Of a stretch of 64,000 bases of DNA, positions 1-9,358 are shown one piece after another. Under the pieces are notes generated by a model that searched no databases, was not told the origin of the DNA, and saw nothing but the letters and a program-made list of their open reading frames with translations. The stretch is from Granulicella sp. S190 (GTDB taxonomy: Bacteria; Acidobacteriota; Terriglobia; Terriglobales; Acidobacteriaceae), in the NCBI RefSeq assembly GCF_009766095.1, contig NZ_LMUD01000002.1:469120-533119 (forward strand), given 5' to 3'. Both the position numbers and the translations under genes were made by a program. Position 1 is the first letter of the stretch, and each line of letters starts with the position of its first letter.

Positions 1-1
1 T

Positions 2-3000
2 GGAGGCTCTGACCAGACAGTTGAAGTTGATGCCGACCAGGTGCCTCAGTTGAAGACGGACCGTGCCGATGTGTCGACGATCTTCGGTGCGAAAGATATT
101 GGGGACCTGCCGGTAGGTGGCCGTAACTTCACCAACCTCCAGTTGCTTCTGCCGGGTGCCCAGTTGCTTGGCTGGAGCCACGCTCCCGATGAAAACCCAC
201 AGGGGAGTGCCCAGATTCAAGTCGATGGACAGGCCTTCGGCGGCGTCGCTTTCATGCTGGACGGCACGGACAACCAGGATCCAATTCTTGGCATTATCGT
301 TGTGAATCCGAACCTGGATTCGCTTTCGGAGACCAAGATCACGACGCAAAACTTCGACGCAGAGTTCGGTAAGGCTGTGTCGTCAGTAGTGACTGCGCAA
401 ACAAAGTCCGGTTCGAACAAGTTCCATGGTTCGGCCTTTGACTATCGCACCAGCACCGCAAACCTAGCGCAAGATCCATACACGCAGTTCCCGGCTGAAG
501 GAACAACTGCTGGAAGCGCTATTGCCCCGGGTCTGAAGAATCTATTTGGCGGTTCAATTGGCGGACCTATCCTTAAGGACAGGGTCTTCTTCTTCGGCGA
601 CTACCAAGGCGCGCGACAGAGAGTTGGCACAACTTCTTCGACCATCGTTCCAACCTCTTTGGTCACTTCTTCCTGCTTGAGCGGAAATGGATGTAACTTC
701 AGCGAGTTTATCAACCCCGGGCTAGGTCTGAACTATCCCGTCTATCACGTTGTCAATGGCGCCACGGTGCAGTATCCGGGCAACGTCGTTCCTCAGGCGG
801 ATCTCTCCGCTCCGGCGCTGAATTACATCAAGGCAATCGCCCAGTACGCTCCTAACAAGATTGGGGCCAGCGGGCTGCTTGATACTTATGTTCAAGGCGG
901 AACCGGCATCTTCAATAGCGATCAATGGGATGTTCGCTTAGATGGACAGGTTACACAGAAGGCACACGCGTTTGTTCGATTCAGCCGATTTACCGATACG
1001 TTAACTGGAACTCTACTGCTTGGCGCGGCCGGTGGTCCTGGATTTGGACTCGGTGGCTATGGCGGAAACTCCGCGGGTGCAAATGACAGCGTGGCATCCG
1101 GCATGGATATAGCTATTAACTCAACCTTGGTGACAGACTTCCGGCTGGGATACTACCGCTACAACATCAACGATCAGAAGTTCGATGCCGGAACTTCGGC
1201 GGCTACGTCTCTTGGCTTCGGTGGACTGAATACCGCGGATCCAATCACAAGTGGCCTGCCGGGTTTCCAAATCAATACGTTCACAGGCAGCACTCAGACT
1301 GAGTGGGGTGCCGGTCTTAACATCAATCGCTGCAACTGCCCTCTCATTGAGAAAGAGGATCAGTATCAGATTGTGAACAACTGGACTAAGACGATAAGGA
1401 ATCACGCTGTAAAATTCGGTGTTGATCTGCGGTATGCGCGCAATCTTCGCGTGCCCAGCGACGTGGACAGGACTGGACTCTTCAACTTTAACGGAAATGC
1501 CACTGCGCCGTCTGATGGTTCTACTCCAGGTCTTGGCATTGCCTCGTTCGTGAAGGGCGATGTAAACACGTTCAATCGCTATGTCAGTACTTCGACGAAT
1601 GCGAAAGAATTCCAGAAGCGCACCTTCTACTATGCTCAAGATACGTGGCGGGCGACTCCCAAACTTACGCTCAACCTTGGAGTGCGGTACGAACTGTACT
1701 TCCCTGAGGCAGTGAACGGCGTAGGCAACGGCGCGTTGCTGGATCTCACCTCTGGTTATCTTCACGTGGCGGGAGTCGGCAGTGTCCCAACGAACATGGG
1801 CTGGGCCGCCGGAAAAAATACCTGGAATCCTCGAATCGGGATAGCGTACCAAGCAACGGATAAGACTGTCGTTCGTGCCGGGTATGGTCGAAGCTTCGAT
1901 CTCGGCGTATTTGGTTCAATCTTTGGGCACGTGGTTACGCAGAACCTTCCTGTTCTTGCTAATCAAGCGATCACCGCATCAGGTTCGAATGCTGCGAGCT
2001 ATGCCAAACCTTTTGATCTTGCGACTGGCCCGGTGCCAAATCAGACGGTGACGGTGCCTTCTAATGGCCTGTTGCCGAATCCGGGTTCGTTGGTAAGCAC
2101 AAAAGCTCGCCCCAACCCTCTTAAGCTTCCTACACTTGATGCGTGGAACATGAGCGTTCAGCAGTCTCTTTCACCTACTCTGTCAGTGACGATGGCTTAC
2201 GTGGGCAATAAGGGAACTAACACTCTGAGCGCAGGCGACGGCAACAATACCAATCCGAATGAGCCGGGAATTTTCCTTCCTGCTGCGTATAGTGTTACTG
2301 GATTTCCGCTCCACTACGATCCTGCCGGTGGTAACTGCTGGCCGGCTGGAGCAAACTGCACTGCGGCGGGCGTGAATGGCAACGTTCTGATTCCTGCAAG
2401 CGGCGCAGTTTCGACACAGAAGTTCCTGGAACGCTACTACGGCGGAGCTCTCCCGGCTTGTCAAGATCCAAACTACTCACAGCCTACAGGCGAAGGGCTT
2501 GCTCCGGGCGCGTGCGGATGGAATCAGCCGATTGGATACTACGGAGATAATCAGAATACGCACTTCAATGCCTTACAGGTTACGGTAGCCAAGCAGATCT
2601 CTCATGGACTCTCCTTCACAGGAAATTACGCATGGCAGCGCGGGTTCAATTACAACAATAGTTACGCCACATGGTTGAAGCAGGCTGCTTATGGCCGTGA
2701 CGATTCGATTCGCGAACAACAATTCGTAATCTATGGACTCTATGAATTGCCAGTGGGCCGTAATAAACTTTTACTGCCCAATTCGTCGCGCCTCGTGGAT
2801 GAAATCATTGGCGGCTGGCAGTTGAGCCCGGTGCTCAACATATCCAGCGGCTTGCCCTATAGTCTCTCAATGTCCAACTGCGCCTCCTCTGTAGGCGGAG
2901 CCGGTATCGGAGATAACAGCGGCCACCCAACAGCAGCCCCTTGTTATCCCAATGGAAATCCGGGAAGCTTCCATCCTCAACAAGGCGCTTTCAATCCAGT

Positions 3001-3379
3001 GACTCACTCAAGGCCTTATTTCTCGGCTCTTCCAGCACTATGCCCGTCTACGGGTTCATCGTCTTCCGGCTTCACGTGCCCAGGGCTCGATCAGATCGGA
3101 AATACCGGTCGTAACAGCAACTTCGGACCGCATTTCTTCAATACAGATTTGGCGATACAGAAGACCTTCCCGATCAAGGAGAGCATCTCTGCGCTGTTCC
3201 GAATGGATGCTTTCAACGTCTTCAACTACATCAGTTCGGGCACTCCAAATGGCAACTCTAACAATCTCGCTATCGATAGCAATGCCGCGATCACGAATGG
3301 TATTGGAGGGAATGGTATAGGGCCGGTTGGAGCCTCCAGCCCTCGTCAGCTGTCGTTTACGGCGAGGATAACGTTCTAA
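2..3379 (+). CDS. TonB-dependent receptor, Oar-like, 5' end outside the window
   Basis: The frame is open from base 2, so the gene begins before the window and the GTG at 41 is internal. The visible part opens in the plug domain, with the L-P-V-G-G-R-N-F motif near base 108 that is typical of acidobacterial Oar-like outer-membrane receptors. A long beta-barrel follows, rich in aromatic and Asn/Gly residues, and ends in a terminal aromatic (T-F) as expected for a BAM-inserted barrel. The N-terminal carboxypeptidase-regulatory-like domain usual in this family would lie off the left edge. It probably imports a large substrate across the outer membrane using TonB energy. The substrate is unknown. 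An intrinsic terminator follows the stop, so it may be transcribed separately from the downstream cluster. Confidence 0.9.
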   Translation, partial: GGSDQTVEVDADQVPQLKTDRADVSTIFGAKDIGDLPVGGRNFTNLQLLLPGAQLLGWSHAPDENPQGSAQIQVDGQAFGGVAFMLDGTDNQDPILGIIVVNPNLDSLSETKITTQNFDAEFGKAVSSVVTAQTKSGSNKFHGSAFDYRTSTANLAQDPYTQFPAEGTTAGSAIAPGLKNLFGGSIGGPILKDRVFFFGDYQGARQRVGTTSSTIVPTSLVTSSCLSGNGCNFSEFINPGLGLNYPVYHVVNGATVQYPGNVVPQADLSAPALNYIKAIAQYAPNKIGASGLLDTYVQGGTGIFNSDQWDVRLDGQVTQKAHAFVRFSRFTDTLTGTLLLGAAGGPGFGLGGYGGNSAGANDSVASGMDIAINSTLVTDFRLGYYRYNINDQKFDAGTSAATSLGFGGLNTADPITSGLPGFQINTFTGSTQTEWGAGLNINRCNCPLIEKEDQYQIVNNWTKTIRNHAVKFGVDLRYARNLRVPSDVDRTGLFNFNGNATAPSDGSTPGLGIASFVKGDVNTFNRYVSTSTNAKEFQKRTFYYAQDTWRATPKLTLNLGVRYELYFPEAVNGVGNGALLDLTSGYLHVAGVGSVPTNMGWAAGKNTWNPRIGIAYQATDKTVVRAGYGRSFDLGVFGSIFGHVVTQNLPVLANQAITASGSNAASYAKPFDLATGPVPNQTVTVPSNGLLPNPGSLVSTKARPNPLKLPTLDAWNMSVQQSLSPTLSVTMAYVGNKGTNTLSAGDGNNTNPNEPGIFLPAAYSVTGFPLHYDPAGGNCWPAGANCTAAGVNGNVLIPASGAVSTQKFLERYYGGALPACQDPNYSQPTGEGLAPGACGWNQPIGYYGDNQNTHFNALQVTVAKQISHGLSFTGNYAWQRGFNYNNSYATWLKQAAYGRDDSIREQQFVIYGLYELPVGRNKLLLPNSSRLVDEIIGGWQLSPVLNISSGLPYSLSMSNCASSVGGAGIGDNSGHPTAAPCYPNGNPGSFHPQQGAFNPVTHSRPYFSALPALCPSTGSSSSGFTCPGLDQIGNTGRNSNFGPHFFNTDLAIQKTFPIKESISALFRMDAFNVFNYISSGTPNGNSNNLAIDSNAAITNGIGGNGIGPVGASSPRQLSFTARITF

Positions 3380-3394
3380 AAAGAAGTCTCTTTC

Positions 3395-3424
3395 AGAGAG
3401 AGGAGCTGCGGCTCCTCTCTTTTT
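3395..3424 (+). terminator. Intrinsic terminator after the first receptor gene
   Basis: A perfect 10-bp stem (AGAGAGGAGC paired with GCTCCTCTCT, 3397-3406 and 3411-3420) closes a TGCG loop and is followed directly by TTTTAT. It lies 16 bases after the receptor stop codon and just before the next gene, so it should end or attenuate the receptor transcript. Confidence 0.85.
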
Positions 3425-3453
3425 ATTTGAGTTACACTCGGTCCAGATCTTCT

Positions 3454-4557
3454 ATGCGCAGTCTGTTCAAAATAGTCGTCCTTGGCTGTCTTCCCCTTTC
3501 TGTCGCTCTCTTCCGGCCACTTGCACTCGCACAAACTCAGACGCAAAGTACTCCATCGGGTCAATCTTCAAGCGAGTCGGTCTCTTCTCCTGACCCAGCC
3601 TCTGTCGACTCGTCGCCGACCCTGACGCAGCTTCGGGCTATGGTCGATCGCGGACATGCTACGGACGCTCTGAAACAGCTCGACGTGCTGGCGAAACAGC
3701 AGCCTGTGGCTGCGGGTGTCAATCGGGTGCGCGGTCTTGCGCTTTATTCAGAAGGCGATTTTACGGATGCGAATATTGCATTCGAGAGCGCGTTGAAGCA
3801 AGACCCTCACGATGAAGAGTCGGCGCAGTTGAGGGGGCTTACGCTGTTTCGTTTAGGCCGCCCCGCAGATGCTATTCCTCTCCTTGAATCCGCCTCCAGT
3901 TGGACCTCGCAGACGAAGATCGATCCTAATTATGTGCTTGCTCTTTGCTATCTCGACACGAACCGGTACGACAATGCGCGTCAGGCGTTCGCGACGCAGT
4001 ACGGCTTCGCTCCTGATTCGGCGCCGGCTTATCTTCTGACAGCACGTATGCTCCTCCGTCGGGATTATCTGCCGGTGGCACAGCAGTTCGCCGCAAAGGC
4101 CCTCGAGCTGGACCCGCAGCTACCTCTTGCACATGCTTTGCTTGGTGAGGTTGCTCTTGCCGGCGAGCATCTGGATTCGGCAATTGCAGAGTTTGAGAAG
4201 GAGCGACTTCGCAACCCGCTTGATGGCAGCATCTATGACAGGTTGGGAGACGCTTACAGCCGCGCGGGAGACTATACGAAGGCACAGCAATCCCTTCAGC
4301 GTGCGTTGCTTCTGGAGCCGAACTCGACCGGCCCTTATATTCTGTTAGGCAAGGTTTTGATAAAGCGGCAAGATCCTGCAAGCGCGTTGATGTACTTGGA
4401 ACGGGCCGAAAAGATGGACTCAAATAATTACATCACTCATAGTCTGTTGGGGCAGGCTTACCGTTCTCTGGGCAGGGTGGATGAAGCTAGCCGGGAGACT
4501 GAGATCTCACACAAGATACAAGCTGCGAGCGAACCCAAACTCGAAACGCTTCATTAA
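3454..4557 (+). CDS. Exported tetratricopeptide-repeat protein
   Basis: The product has an N-terminal signal peptide (MRSLFKIVVLGCLPLSVALF, then A-L-A-Q), a Ser/Thr/Gln-rich linker to about residue 50, and TPR-type helical repeats to the end. Several repeats carry the A-x-x-x-L-x-P pattern (for example L-E-L-D-P-Q and L-L-E-P-N-S). ATG 3454 is chosen because it starts the signal peptide. A TTG at 3427 is in frame but sits against the terminator hairpin. The next gene begins 15 bases after its stop. The role is probably scaffolding of periplasmic proteins; the partner cannot be read from sequence. Confidence 0.85.
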   Translation: MRSLFKIVVLGCLPLSVALFRPLALAQTQTQSTPSGQSSSESVSSPDPASVDSSPTLTQLRAMVDRGHATDALKQLDVLAKQQPVAAGVNRVRGLALYSEGDFTDANIAFESALKQDPHDEESAQLRGLTLFRLGRPADAIPLLESASSWTSQTKIDPNYVLALCYLDTNRYDNARQAFATQYGFAPDSAPAYLLTARMLLRRDYLPVAQQFAAKALELDPQLPLAHALLGEVALAGEHLDSAIAEFEKERLRNPLDGSIYDRLGDAYSRAGDYTKAQQSLQRALLLEPNSTGPYILLGKVLIKRQDPASALMYLERAEKMDSNNYITHSLLGQAYRSLGRVDEASRETEISHKIQAASEPKLETLH

Positions 4558-4572
4558 GGACAAAGGTGATAC

Positions 4573-6387
4573 GTGTCAGGGAAGAGGCCAATGCGAACTC
4601 CATGGCGGCACGGGCCTCCCTGCCTCGATAGAGCTCAATCCTTGCAGGCACGAGTAGCCTTCGGTAGCTTTCGATGGAGTCCAGGCCGTTCGTTCACCGT
4701 ATTATCGGTCGCAGCGGCGCTGCTTTTTGGTAACCTGCTACATTCTGAGGTCAACGCATCTCATGCTTCTCCTTTGCAGGCTGATGTCTCCGCGCCCTTG
4801 CGAAATCCTGACACAGCCTGTGCAGGCTGCCATAAAGAGATCTACGATAAATATGAGAAGACACCGATGGCGCGGGCCAGCGGGACAGCCATGGAAGGGT
4901 TCCTGCAAGGTGGTTTTCTGCATAGCGCCTCCGGCATCCGCTATGAGGTGTTCTCGCGAGATGGGGAGGTCTGGATGTCGTATGACCGGGATGATGCGCC
5001 CGAGAGATCGAACGATCAGACCGTGCTTGACGGGGAGAAAGAGCTTCTCTACTTTATCGGCTCCGGGCATCGTGGCCGCACTTATCTTTATCAAGAGGGA
5101 GGAGAGTGGTTTGAGACTCCCATCAACTTTTACGGTAAGCGACAGTTGTGGGACATGGCTCCAAACTACGGCCTAACCAAGACCATGCCTGTTGCTCTGC
5201 CTATCGATTCCAACTGCCTGCACTGTCATGCGTCAGCTGTGCAAACAGCTCTTCCAGAGGCGCGCAATCGATATGATGGCCCTCCGTTTCGGCAAGGCGG
5301 CATCGGATGCTCCGCCTGTCATGGCGATGCCTCGAAGCATCTTGAAGAGCAGGGACATGGCCCCATTGTGAACCCCGCGAAGCTGACCCCAGTTCGGAGA
5401 GACAGCACTTGTCTGCAATGCCACCTCGAAGGCAATGTTGCGGTATATCGCGCGGGTAAATCGCTCGCTGAATTTCGCGTGGGGGATGATCTCGCGGACT
5501 ATGTGGTTTACTCCGTAAAAGCGAGCGCGAAGACGGGTGGCGGCCGCGCCAGCAGTCAGTACGAAGCGCTCCTGCGCAGCGCGTGCAAGGCTGCCAGCGG
5601 AGACAAGCTTACGTGCACGACCTGTCATGACCCGCATAGTTCTCCGAGCGCGGAAGAGCGCGTCAACTATTACCGTAGCCGGTGTCTGGTTTGTCATACC
5701 GGCTCCAGAATAGCCACGGAGCACCATCCTGAACAGAAAGACTGCGCCGTCTGTCATATGCCAACCCGGGTTGCCGTAGACATCTCCCATGAGCAAGAGA
5801 CGGATCACGATATTCAGCGTCGACCTCACCCAGATGTGTCCATTGCGCGATTCCTGGATACCGCAGAGGCCGATGATCTGCTGCCGGTTGGAAAGGTGGC
5901 CGCCAGCGATAGAGAGATGGGATTGGCGTACGCGCAGCTCGCAGAAGGTGGAAACCAGAGAGACGCCGAGAAGGCTTTACGCCTTCTACTGAAAGCAGAA
6001 AAAAGCGGAGCGAGTGACGCCGAGCTTCATACGAAGCTTGGATTTATCGAACAGATGGCCGGCGACAAGAGCGACGCTCGCAAAGAGTACGGGGAATCCC
6101 TGATGCAGGATCCCTATGACGCTACTGCATTGGGAAATCTGGCTGTTTTGGATGCCGTCTCCGGCCACACCGCCGATGCGGTCAGTCTCTTGCAGAGAGC
6201 GGTCGATGCTGATCCCAGTCAGATAACAGCTGGCTTGAATCTCGCGTTCATTGAGTGCAGAGTCGGGAATAAAGAGAAGGCACGGCAAATACTAATGAGC
6301 GCGGCTCGATTTGACCCGGATGATCCAAATCTTCGCAAGTTTCTCTCTTCTGGGACCTATGCCGGAGAACGATGTAACCTCCGCTGA
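4573..6387 (+). CDS. Seven-haem c-type cytochrome with C-terminal TPR repeats
   Basis: Seven CXXCH haem-attachment motifs are visible, starting near residues 83 (CAGCH), 215 (CLHCH), 246 (CSACH), 280 (CLQCH), 348 (CTTCH), 371 (CLVCH) and 391 (CAVCH). The arrangement resembles the cytochrome c554 / doubled-CXXCH superfamily. A hydrophobic segment around residues 40-60 after a long basic leader should direct export. Residues from about 440 to 600 form TPR repeats. The start is a GTG, with no clearly better start downstream. Periplasmic electron transfer is the likely role. It lies between a TPR protein and a redoxin / copper-monooxygenase pair, so it may supply or accept electrons for them; that link is inferred from position only. 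Confidence 0.87.
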   Translation: MSGKRPMRTPWRHGPPCLDRAQSLQARVAFGSFRWSPGRSFTVLSVAAALLFGNLLHSEVNASHASPLQADVSAPLRNPDTACAGCHKEIYDKYEKTPMARASGTAMEGFLQGGFLHSASGIRYEVFSRDGEVWMSYDRDDAPERSNDQTVLDGEKELLYFIGSGHRGRTYLYQEGGEWFETPINFYGKRQLWDMAPNYGLTKTMPVALPIDSNCLHCHASAVQTALPEARNRYDGPPFRQGGIGCSACHGDASKHLEEQGHGPIVNPAKLTPVRRDSTCLQCHLEGNVAVYRAGKSLAEFRVGDDLADYVVYSVKASAKTGGGRASSQYEALLRSACKAASGDKLTCTTCHDPHSSPSAEERVNYYRSRCLVCHTGSRIATEHHPEQKDCAVCHMPTRVAVDISHEQETDHDIQRRPHPDVSIARFLDTAEADDLLPVGKVAASDREMGLAYAQLAEGGNQRDAEKALRLLLKAEKSGASDAELHTKLGFIEQMAGDKSDARKEYGESLMQDPYDATALGNLAVLDAVSGHTADAVSLLQRAVDADPSQITAGLNLAFIECRVGNKEKARQILMSAARFDPDDPNLRKFLSSGTYAGERCNLR

Positions 6388-6453
6388 GAAGCCGAGACTC
6401 TCGACCTAAAGTGCTTGCCTGGACTGGACGAAATGCTGTTTACTCGGAGAACG

Positions 6454-7053
6454 ATGCGACGCCTTCTATCCCTGCTCTTTACTTTTGTGACCGTGCTTCT
6501 CTTGGCAGAAGTTTGTCCGGCGCAGGGAGAGCGAGCGGTATACGGATACAACCTCAACGGCGAACCTGTGACAAGTCTCGCTTCATCAGGAGTCGCAGCT
6601 GTTGTTCTTTTTTTTGCGGCGACAGATTGTCCCCTCTCTAACCGCTACCTTCCAGAGATAAGGCGTATCGAACAAAAGTTTTATTCCAGGCACATAGTGG
6701 TCTGGATTGTTTATCCGAACTTTGGAGAGACCTCCGTCGGAGTGAAGCAGCATGAAGCTGCCTACGGAGTTGAAGACCACGTCCTGCTCGATCCGAATCA
6801 TCAGCTCGTTGCTCTCGCTCACGCCAAGGTGACGCCTGAGTCCGCAGTTCTTATTCCCGAAACTGCTGACGCCAAAATGTTTCGCACCGTTTATCACGGT
6901 CGAGTGGATGATCGCTACCTTCGGCTTGGACTGGAGAAGCCCATAGCTGCACAACATGATCTGGAGCGTGCGATCGAAGCAGCCCTTCAAAAGCGTGCAG
7001 TAGAACAGCCTGGCGGCCCGGCAGTGGGATGCGGAATCATAGGCCGCCCATGA
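6454..7053 (+). CDS. Exported redoxin (thioredoxin-fold, AhpC/TSA-like)
   Basis: A signal peptide (MRRLLSLLFTFVTVLLLAEV, then C-P-A-Q) is followed by a thioredoxin-like domain with the motif F-F-A-A-T-D-C-P-L-S-N-R-Y. A single cysteine replaces the CXXC of true thioredoxins. ATG 6454 is preferred: GGAGA lies 4 bases upstream and the signal peptide starts there. In-frame starts at 6433 (ATG) and 6415 (TTG) are alternatives. The stop overlaps the next start as ATGA, pointing to translational coupling with the cytochrome/copper-monooxygenase protein. It may be a periplasmic thiol-dependent reductase or peroxidase, or a metal-site maturation factor. The substrate is unknown. Confidence 0.82.
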   Translation: MRRLLSLLFTFVTVLLLAEVCPAQGERAVYGYNLNGEPVTSLASSGVAAVVLFFAATDCPLSNRYLPEIRRIEQKFYSRHIVVWIVYPNFGETSVGVKQHEAAYGVEDHVLLDPNHQLVALAHAKVTPESAVLIPETADAKMFRTVYHGRVDDRYLRLGLEKPIAAQHDLERAIEAALQKRAVEQPGGPAVGCGIIGRP

Positions 7054-9263
7054 ACCGTTTCAGGAAGGCGCATCTTTTCGTAGCGCTGCTCAATATAGGG
7101 GCTGCGCTGGCGCTTTCCATCAGCCTGCCTCGCATGCGGGTTCAAGCCGCTGCCGCCCCGATCACGTTTAGCCGACAGGTAGCGCCCATCCTTTATAAGC
7201 AGTGCAGCGGCTGTCATCATCCTGGTGGCTCTGGGCCATTCAGTCTGCTCTCTTACGCTGACGCCAAGCGATGGGGAAAGCAGATTCAGACTGTTACTCA
7301 AAGCCGTTACATGCCGCCGTGGCTGCCTGAACCGGGGTTTGGCAACTTTGCCGACAGTCGCCGGCTCTCTTCAGAAGATCTTGAACTCCTAAAACTATGG
7401 GTGGAAGGTGGGATGCCTGAGGGAGATCCCGGAGAGGCGCCCAAAGCACCCATCTTCTCAGGGGAGTGGCAGCTTGGACCTCCCGATCTGATCTTGAAGG
7501 TGACCTCTCCCATGCAGGTTCCTGCATCGGGGCCTGATCTCTTTCGCAACTTCATCTTGCCGGTGCCAATCGCAGAGACGAAGTACGTTCGTGCCATGGA
7601 AATCAGGCCGGGAGCTGCACAGGTCGTGCATCACGCCAACATGTTGATCGATCGTACGGCCTCGTTTCGTCGTCAACATCCAGACGATTGGAAGGAAGGA
7701 ATCCCCGGTATGGAGCTTGCTGTCGATTCCGGTGACTCCTTCGATCCGGATAGTCATTTTCTTTTCTGGAAGCCTGACTCTCCTGCTCTGGTTGAACCGA
7801 ACGGCATGCCTTGGCGAGTCGATCCGGGCAACGATCTCATTTTGAATATGCACTTGAAGCCCACGGGCAAGGTAGAGACAATACAAGCGACAGTAGGTCT
7901 CTATTTCTCTGATAAACCTGCAACGGCCCACCCCATGCTCCTGCAACTAGAGCATGACAGGGCGATCAATATACCTGCTGGAGACGCCGCGTTCGTCATT
8001 GAAGATCAGTTGAAGCTCCCTCTGGATGTCGACGTCCTTGGCGTGTATCCGCATGCCCACTATCTAGGGAAGAGATTCGAAGGCTACGCTACGCTTCCAA
8101 ATGGAGAGAAGAAGTGGCTTGTCCTTATTCGTGACTGGGATATCGATCGCCAATCTGTCTATCGATTTCAATCGCCTGTATTTCTTCCGAAAAACTCTGT
8201 CTTACATATGCGTTACACCTACGACAACTCAAGCGGAAATGTTCGCAATCCCAACAGCCCACCCATCCCGGTTAAGGCAGGCAACAGGTCTGTCGATGAG
8301 ATGGGCCATCTTTGGATTCAGGTTCTACCTCGTCCTCTTCCGAAAGCAGGCGGAGATCCTCGCATGCTCCTTGAGCGGGCCTGGATGCAGAACAATCTTC
8401 GGAAAGACCCAGACGATCACGTTGCGCTTTATAACCTGGCTTCGATGGAGATGGCCTCTGGCGACTATGAGTCGGCAGCGACTCTGTACCGTCATATCCT
8501 TACGCGTACCCCGGAGGATGTCCGCGCTTTGATCGCTCTGGGAGCCGCGCTTGAAAAGACGCGGGATTGGCAACAGGCGCAAGAGAAGTACGAAAAAGCG
8601 TTGGCTGTAGATCCTCAAAACGTCGATGGTCTCTTCGATCTTGCACATCTTGAGTCCGAACATGGTAGTTACGCGGAAGCTGAACGGAACTATCGCCGTC
8701 TACTGGCTGTGAATCCGAAGGATGCGTCTGCTCACAATGAGTTCGGAAAAGTCCTCCTCGCAACCAACCGGGATGCAGAGGCAACGCAGGAGTTCGAGGC
8801 TGCGATTGCGATTGCGCCGGAAGACTTAGACGCACTTTACAATCTTGCCGGCATAGAAGCAGACAAAGGTGAGTTGCCTAGAGCAGCGAATCTATTAGAG
8901 CAAGCGCTGAAGTTGCGGGATGATGCAGATGCCCGCCAGTTGCTGGGGAGCGTTTATGCGCAATCGGGGAAGCTGGCAGACGCTCTGGACCAGTTCAAAG
9001 CGGTCCAGACATTCCGTCCTCATGAGGCCGTGCCGCATCGGCAACTTGCCCAAATCTATGCGCAGATGGGGCAGTTGCGCGATGCGATCAATGAACAAAA
9101 TATTGCAATCAGCCTGGAACCTAAAAATGCGGACGACTGGAATAATCTAGGCGTGCTGCACGCCCGCAATGGTGACGCAGTGATGGCTCGCAAAGACTTC
9201 GACCGCGCTCTGACGTTGGATCCTCAGCATGTAGCCGCACGGGCAAATCGCGCGCGTCTCTAA
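7050..9263 (+). CDS. Cytochrome c / type II copper monooxygenase / TPR fusion protein
   Basis: After a signal peptide there is one haem site (CSGCH, residues 52-56) in a planctomycete-type cytochrome c domain. A domain like the copper type II ascorbate-dependent monooxygenases (PHM/DBM fold) comes next. All six expected copper ligands can be placed: the HH pair at 194-195, His268 (N-M-H-L), the HXH at 335 and 337 (P-H-A-H-Y), and Met418 in D-E-M-G-H-L. Their spacings are close to those of peptidylglycine monooxygenase (His107/108, 172, 242/244, Met314). Residues from about 455 to 737 are TPR repeats. ATG 7050 overlaps the redoxin stop; ATG 7029 is an alternative. An extracytoplasmic C-H hydroxylation is the likely chemistry, perhaps fed by the haem domain. 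The substrate is unknown. Confidence 0.85.
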   Translation: MNRFRKAHLFVALLNIGAALALSISLPRMRVQAAAAPITFSRQVAPILYKQCSGCHHPGGSGPFSLLSYADAKRWGKQIQTVTQSRYMPPWLPEPGFGNFADSRRLSSEDLELLKLWVEGGMPEGDPGEAPKAPIFSGEWQLGPPDLILKVTSPMQVPASGPDLFRNFILPVPIAETKYVRAMEIRPGAAQVVHHANMLIDRTASFRRQHPDDWKEGIPGMELAVDSGDSFDPDSHFLFWKPDSPALVEPNGMPWRVDPGNDLILNMHLKPTGKVETIQATVGLYFSDKPATAHPMLLQLEHDRAINIPAGDAAFVIEDQLKLPLDVDVLGVYPHAHYLGKRFEGYATLPNGEKKWLVLIRDWDIDRQSVYRFQSPVFLPKNSVLHMRYTYDNSSGNVRNPNSPPIPVKAGNRSVDEMGHLWIQVLPRPLPKAGGDPRMLLERAWMQNNLRKDPDDHVALYNLASMEMASGDYESAATLYRHILTRTPEDVRALIALGAALEKTRDWQQAQEKYEKALAVDPQNVDGLFDLAHLESEHGSYAEAERNYRRLLAVNPKDASAHNEFGKVLLATNRDAEATQEFEAAIAIAPEDLDALYNLAGIEADKGELPRAANLLEQALKLRDDADARQLLGSVYAQSGKLADALDQFKAVQTFRPHEAVPHRQLAQIYAQMGQLRDAINEQNIAISLEPKNADDWNNLGVLHARNGDAVMARKDFDRALTLDPQHVAARANRARL

Positions 9264-9358
9264 TCTGCTGTTACGATTCGCCTAACAACGATGCTGGATT
9301 TGCTTTGCGTGGAAGACAGAAGAACGCCAAGGAGATACGATCAGATCGTTACACTCTC

